Source: Oxalobacter sp.
GTDB lineage: Bacteria; Pseudomonadota; Gammaproteobacteria; Burkholderiales; Burkholderiaceae_D
Assembly (NCBI GenBank): GCA_012512465.1
Contig: JAAZED010000011.1
Coordinates: 1 to 7,202, forward strand
Direction: 5' to 3'
DNA length: 7,202 bases
Below, piece after piece: positions 6,251 through 7,202 of the stretch. The position numbers were made by a program, and so were the translations under genes. The notes below the pieces were generated by a model, which saw only the letters and a program-made list of their open reading frames with translations, was not told where the DNA came from and did no database searches. Position 1 is the stretch's first letter; each line of letters begins with the position of its first letter.

Positions 6251-6518
6251 CGGGGTTCCATTTGACTTGAAGTGGATGCGGTTTTCCCCTGTTTTTCCTA
6301 GGAAAAAATTGATTTGAGTCAGCTTTGTTCATTCTGTCTCTTTTTCGGCACAAAAAGGACTGTCTGTCGGATAACCATGGTTATACCTGAGAGGGCACTT
6401 TCACAGTGATCTATAAGTGGCTAATTTTTATGAGTATTTGTTTTTGCCTTTTGTTGCAAAATGCATCTAAGTTGTTGAGTTCATTAAGATTTTTTTTTGT
6501 TTTTTTGATCCAAAACGC
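6251..6518. other. Non-coding T-rich leader region between rnpB terminator and mra promoter, with palindromes
   Basis: I see no credible gene here. The region holds a 16-bp perfect palindrome TTTTTCCTAGGAAAAA (6292-6307), a 14-bp perfect palindrome ATAACCATGGTTAT (6371-6384), an inverted repeat CACT-TTCAC-AGTG around 6398-6410, and TTTTGC...GCAAAA (about 6443-6461). A near-continuous T tract (about 6490-6506) ends roughly 12 bp before the -35 box of the mra promoter, where an AT-rich UP element would lie. Together with the promoter, operator and mraZ leader this makes a non-coding stretch of almost 400 bp. Confidence 0.6.
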
Positions 6519-6546
6519 TTGACCAGCGCCGGGCGCTTACTCTAAA
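6519..6546 (+). promoter_or_regulatory. Probable mraZ (dcw cluster) promoter with palindromic spacer
   Basis: TTGACC (6519-6524) and TCTAAA (6541-6546) are separated by 16 nt. The T tract at 6490-6506 upstream could act as an UP element. The spacer contains a 13-bp perfect palindrome AGCGCC-G-GGCGCT (6525-6537), and the MraZ repeats begin at the -10 box, so binding there would block polymerase or early elongation. The -10 is only moderately like consensus. An alternative TATTAT at 6591-6596 lacks a good -35. Confidence 0.55.
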
Positions 6547-6590
6547 GTGGGGGAAAGTGTGAAAAGGTGGTGTTTTGTGGGGTTTGTGGG
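6544..6590 (+). promoter_or_regulatory. MraZ operator: array of about 10-bp GTGGG-type direct repeats
   Basis: Consecutive units are AAAGTGGGGG (6544-6553), AAAGTGTGAA (6554-6563), AAGGTGGTGT (6564-6573), TTTGTGGGGT (6574-6583) and TTGTGGGTA (6584-6592). GTG starts at 6547, 6557, 6567, 6577 and 6586. MraZ of E. coli is known to bind TGGGN repeats spaced by 5 nt (10-bp period), and the Mollicutes protein binds AAAGTG-type repeats. The position, between the likely promoter and mraZ, fits autoregulation. Four units keep exact 10-bp phase; the fifth is 9 bp away. Confidence 0.8.
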
Positions 6591-6641
6591 TATTATCCTG
6601 CCTCCATCCAGATAGTGTGGTTGTTTTTTTAAGGGGTTTGT

Positions 6642-7070
6642 GTGTTCCAGGGTGCGTCCTCCATTAGTCTCGATGCAAAGGGCCGGATTTCAATTCCGGC
6701 CCGGCATCGTGATGCATTATCGCTGCAATGCGAGGGTCGTGTCACGCTTACGCGTCATCCTCATGGATGCCTGCTGTTTTTTCCACGCCCGGTATGGGAA
6801 ATTCACAGGGAGCAGATAGCTGGCTGGCCGTTGTCAGCCAGAGCGTGGCAGCGCATTTTCCTGGGAAGTGCCTCGGATGTGGAGATGGATTCCGCCGGGC
6901 GGATCCTGATTTCACCGGAGTTGCGTTCTGCTGCCGGGTTGACGCGCGAAGTGATGCTCCTGGGTATGGGGTCGCACTTTGAAATATGGGATGCCGGCAA
7001 ACTCGCTGAAAGTGAGGCAGAAGCAATCGCTGCTGGTATGCCGGACGTATTACAGAATTTTTCGTTTTAA
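6642..7070 (+). CDS. mraZ: Transcriptional regulator MraZ
   Basis: MraZ is a ring-forming DNA-binding protein with two SpoVT/AbrB-like domains that represses its own promoter and so tunes the division and cell wall (dcw) cluster. The 142 residues start '[24 protein letters not shown]', and the two signature loops are clear: '[13 protein letters not shown]' (11-23) and '[13 protein letters not shown]' (83-95). Between them is '[15 protein letters not shown]', typical of the family. The start is GTG at 6642 with AAGGGG (6631-6636) 5 nt upstream; no ATG fits the conserved N-terminus. It lies about 50 bp after the repeat operator and 20 nt before rsmH, the usual mraZ-rsmH order. The C-terminus ends '[10 protein letters not shown]', normal for MraZ. 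Confidence 0.97.
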   Translation: MFQGASSISLDAKGRISIPARHRDALSLQCEGRVTLTRHPHGCLLFFPRPVWEIHREQIAGWPLSARAWQRIFLGSASDVEMDSAGRILISPELRSAAGLTREVMLLGMGSHFEIWDAGKLAESEAEAIAAGMPDVLQNFSF

Positions 7071-7090
7071 GTGCAGTCAGGAGTCAGGGC

Positions 7091-7202
7091 ATGCCGGATT
7101 TGACACACCATTCGGTATTGCTCGCAGAGGCCGTGGATGCGCTTGCCATTTCAGGTGGGCGCATCCACGGGGTTTATCTTGATGGCACATTTGGTCGTGG
7201 TG
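7091..7202 (+). CDS. rsmH: 16S rRNA (cytosine(1402)-N(4))-methyltransferase RsmH, N-terminal fragment cut by window edge
   Basis: RsmH (MraW) methylates N4 of C1402 in 16S rRNA using S-adenosylmethionine, at the ribosomal P site. Only the first 37 residues are present. They show the family start 'HHSVLLAEAVDAL' and the SAM-binding motif I 'VYLDGTFGRG'. The ATG at 7091 has AGGAG (7079-7083) 7 nt upstream. The 20-nt gap after mraZ indicates cotranscription as the second gene of the dcw cluster. The truncation is only the window border. Confidence 0.95.
   Translation, partial: MPDLTHHSVLLAEAVDALAISGGRIHGVYLDGTFGRG

Noticed and set aside
6490..6506. T tract as a terminator
   Set aside because: No stable GC-rich stem precedes it. 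Its place upstream of the mra -35 box better fits an UP-element-like sequence.
6430..6522. 30-codon hydrophobic open frame upstream of mraZ
   Set aside because: No Shine-Dalgarno box, its Phe-rich part is simply the T tract, and its end overlaps the likely -35 box of the mra promoter.
1..7202. Mobile element, CRISPR array, toxin-antitoxin or anti-phage system
   Set aside because: I found no transposase or integrase motifs, no regularly spaced repeats apart from the MraZ operator, no tRNA-flanking att-like duplications and no defence protein motifs. All sizeable genes are conserved housekeeping types.

Overview
The window looks like ordinary chromosomal core DNA of a betaproteobacterium, most likely order Burkholderiales. 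The signs are a divergent M48 peptidase / orn pair, orn with the 'HTALADI' form of motif III, waaA, a ybhP-like/clsB pair, and rnpB lying just upstream of mraZ-rsmH. Base composition looks close to half GC, low for Burkholderiales, and would fit an Oxalobacteraceae member such as Oxalobacter. That placement is inference. I see no insertion sequence, prophage, CRISPR array, tRNA or toxin-antitoxin pair.

Layout. 1-953 (-): 5' part of a membrane M48 (Ste24-type) zinc peptidase, running off the left edge. A 48-bp gap carries both ribosome binding sites as a mirrored pair. 1002-1601 (+): orn, oligoribonuclease. About 1613-2317 (+): a small soluble NarL/DegS-type histidine kinase directly behind orn, without sensor or response-regulator partner here. 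2262-3566 (-): waaA (Kdo transferase), convergent with the kinase and overlapping its 3' end by 56 bp. 3567-3814: divergent intergenic region with one plausible sigma70 promoter. 3815-4609 (+): EEP-family phosphodiesterase. 4612-4638: strong hairpin. 4658-5827 (+): clsB, a two-HKD cardiolipin synthase. 5865-6190 (+): rnpB (RNase P RNA), with its own promoter overlapping the clsB stop and a strong intrinsic terminator at 6203-6245. 6251-6518: non-coding, T-rich, with several perfect palindromes. 6519-6590: mra promoter followed by an array of roughly 10-bp repeats matching the MraZ operator. 6642-7070 (+): mraZ. 7091-end (+): rsmH, start of the division and cell wall cluster.

How it fits together. 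waaA (lipid A-Kdo), clsB (cardiolipin), the M48 membrane protease and the mraZ-rsmH head of the dcw cluster all serve the envelope or division. orn and rnpB serve RNA turnover and maturation. The EEP-clsB pair is the counterpart of the E. coli ybhP-clsB neighbours and is probably one transcript.

I did not find an undescribed system. The most interesting items are regulatory or structural: the MraZ repeat array with a 13-bp palindrome inside the promoter spacer, a compensatory base-pair change in helix P4 of the RNase P RNA, the hairpin before clsB, and the convergent kinase/waaA overlap.
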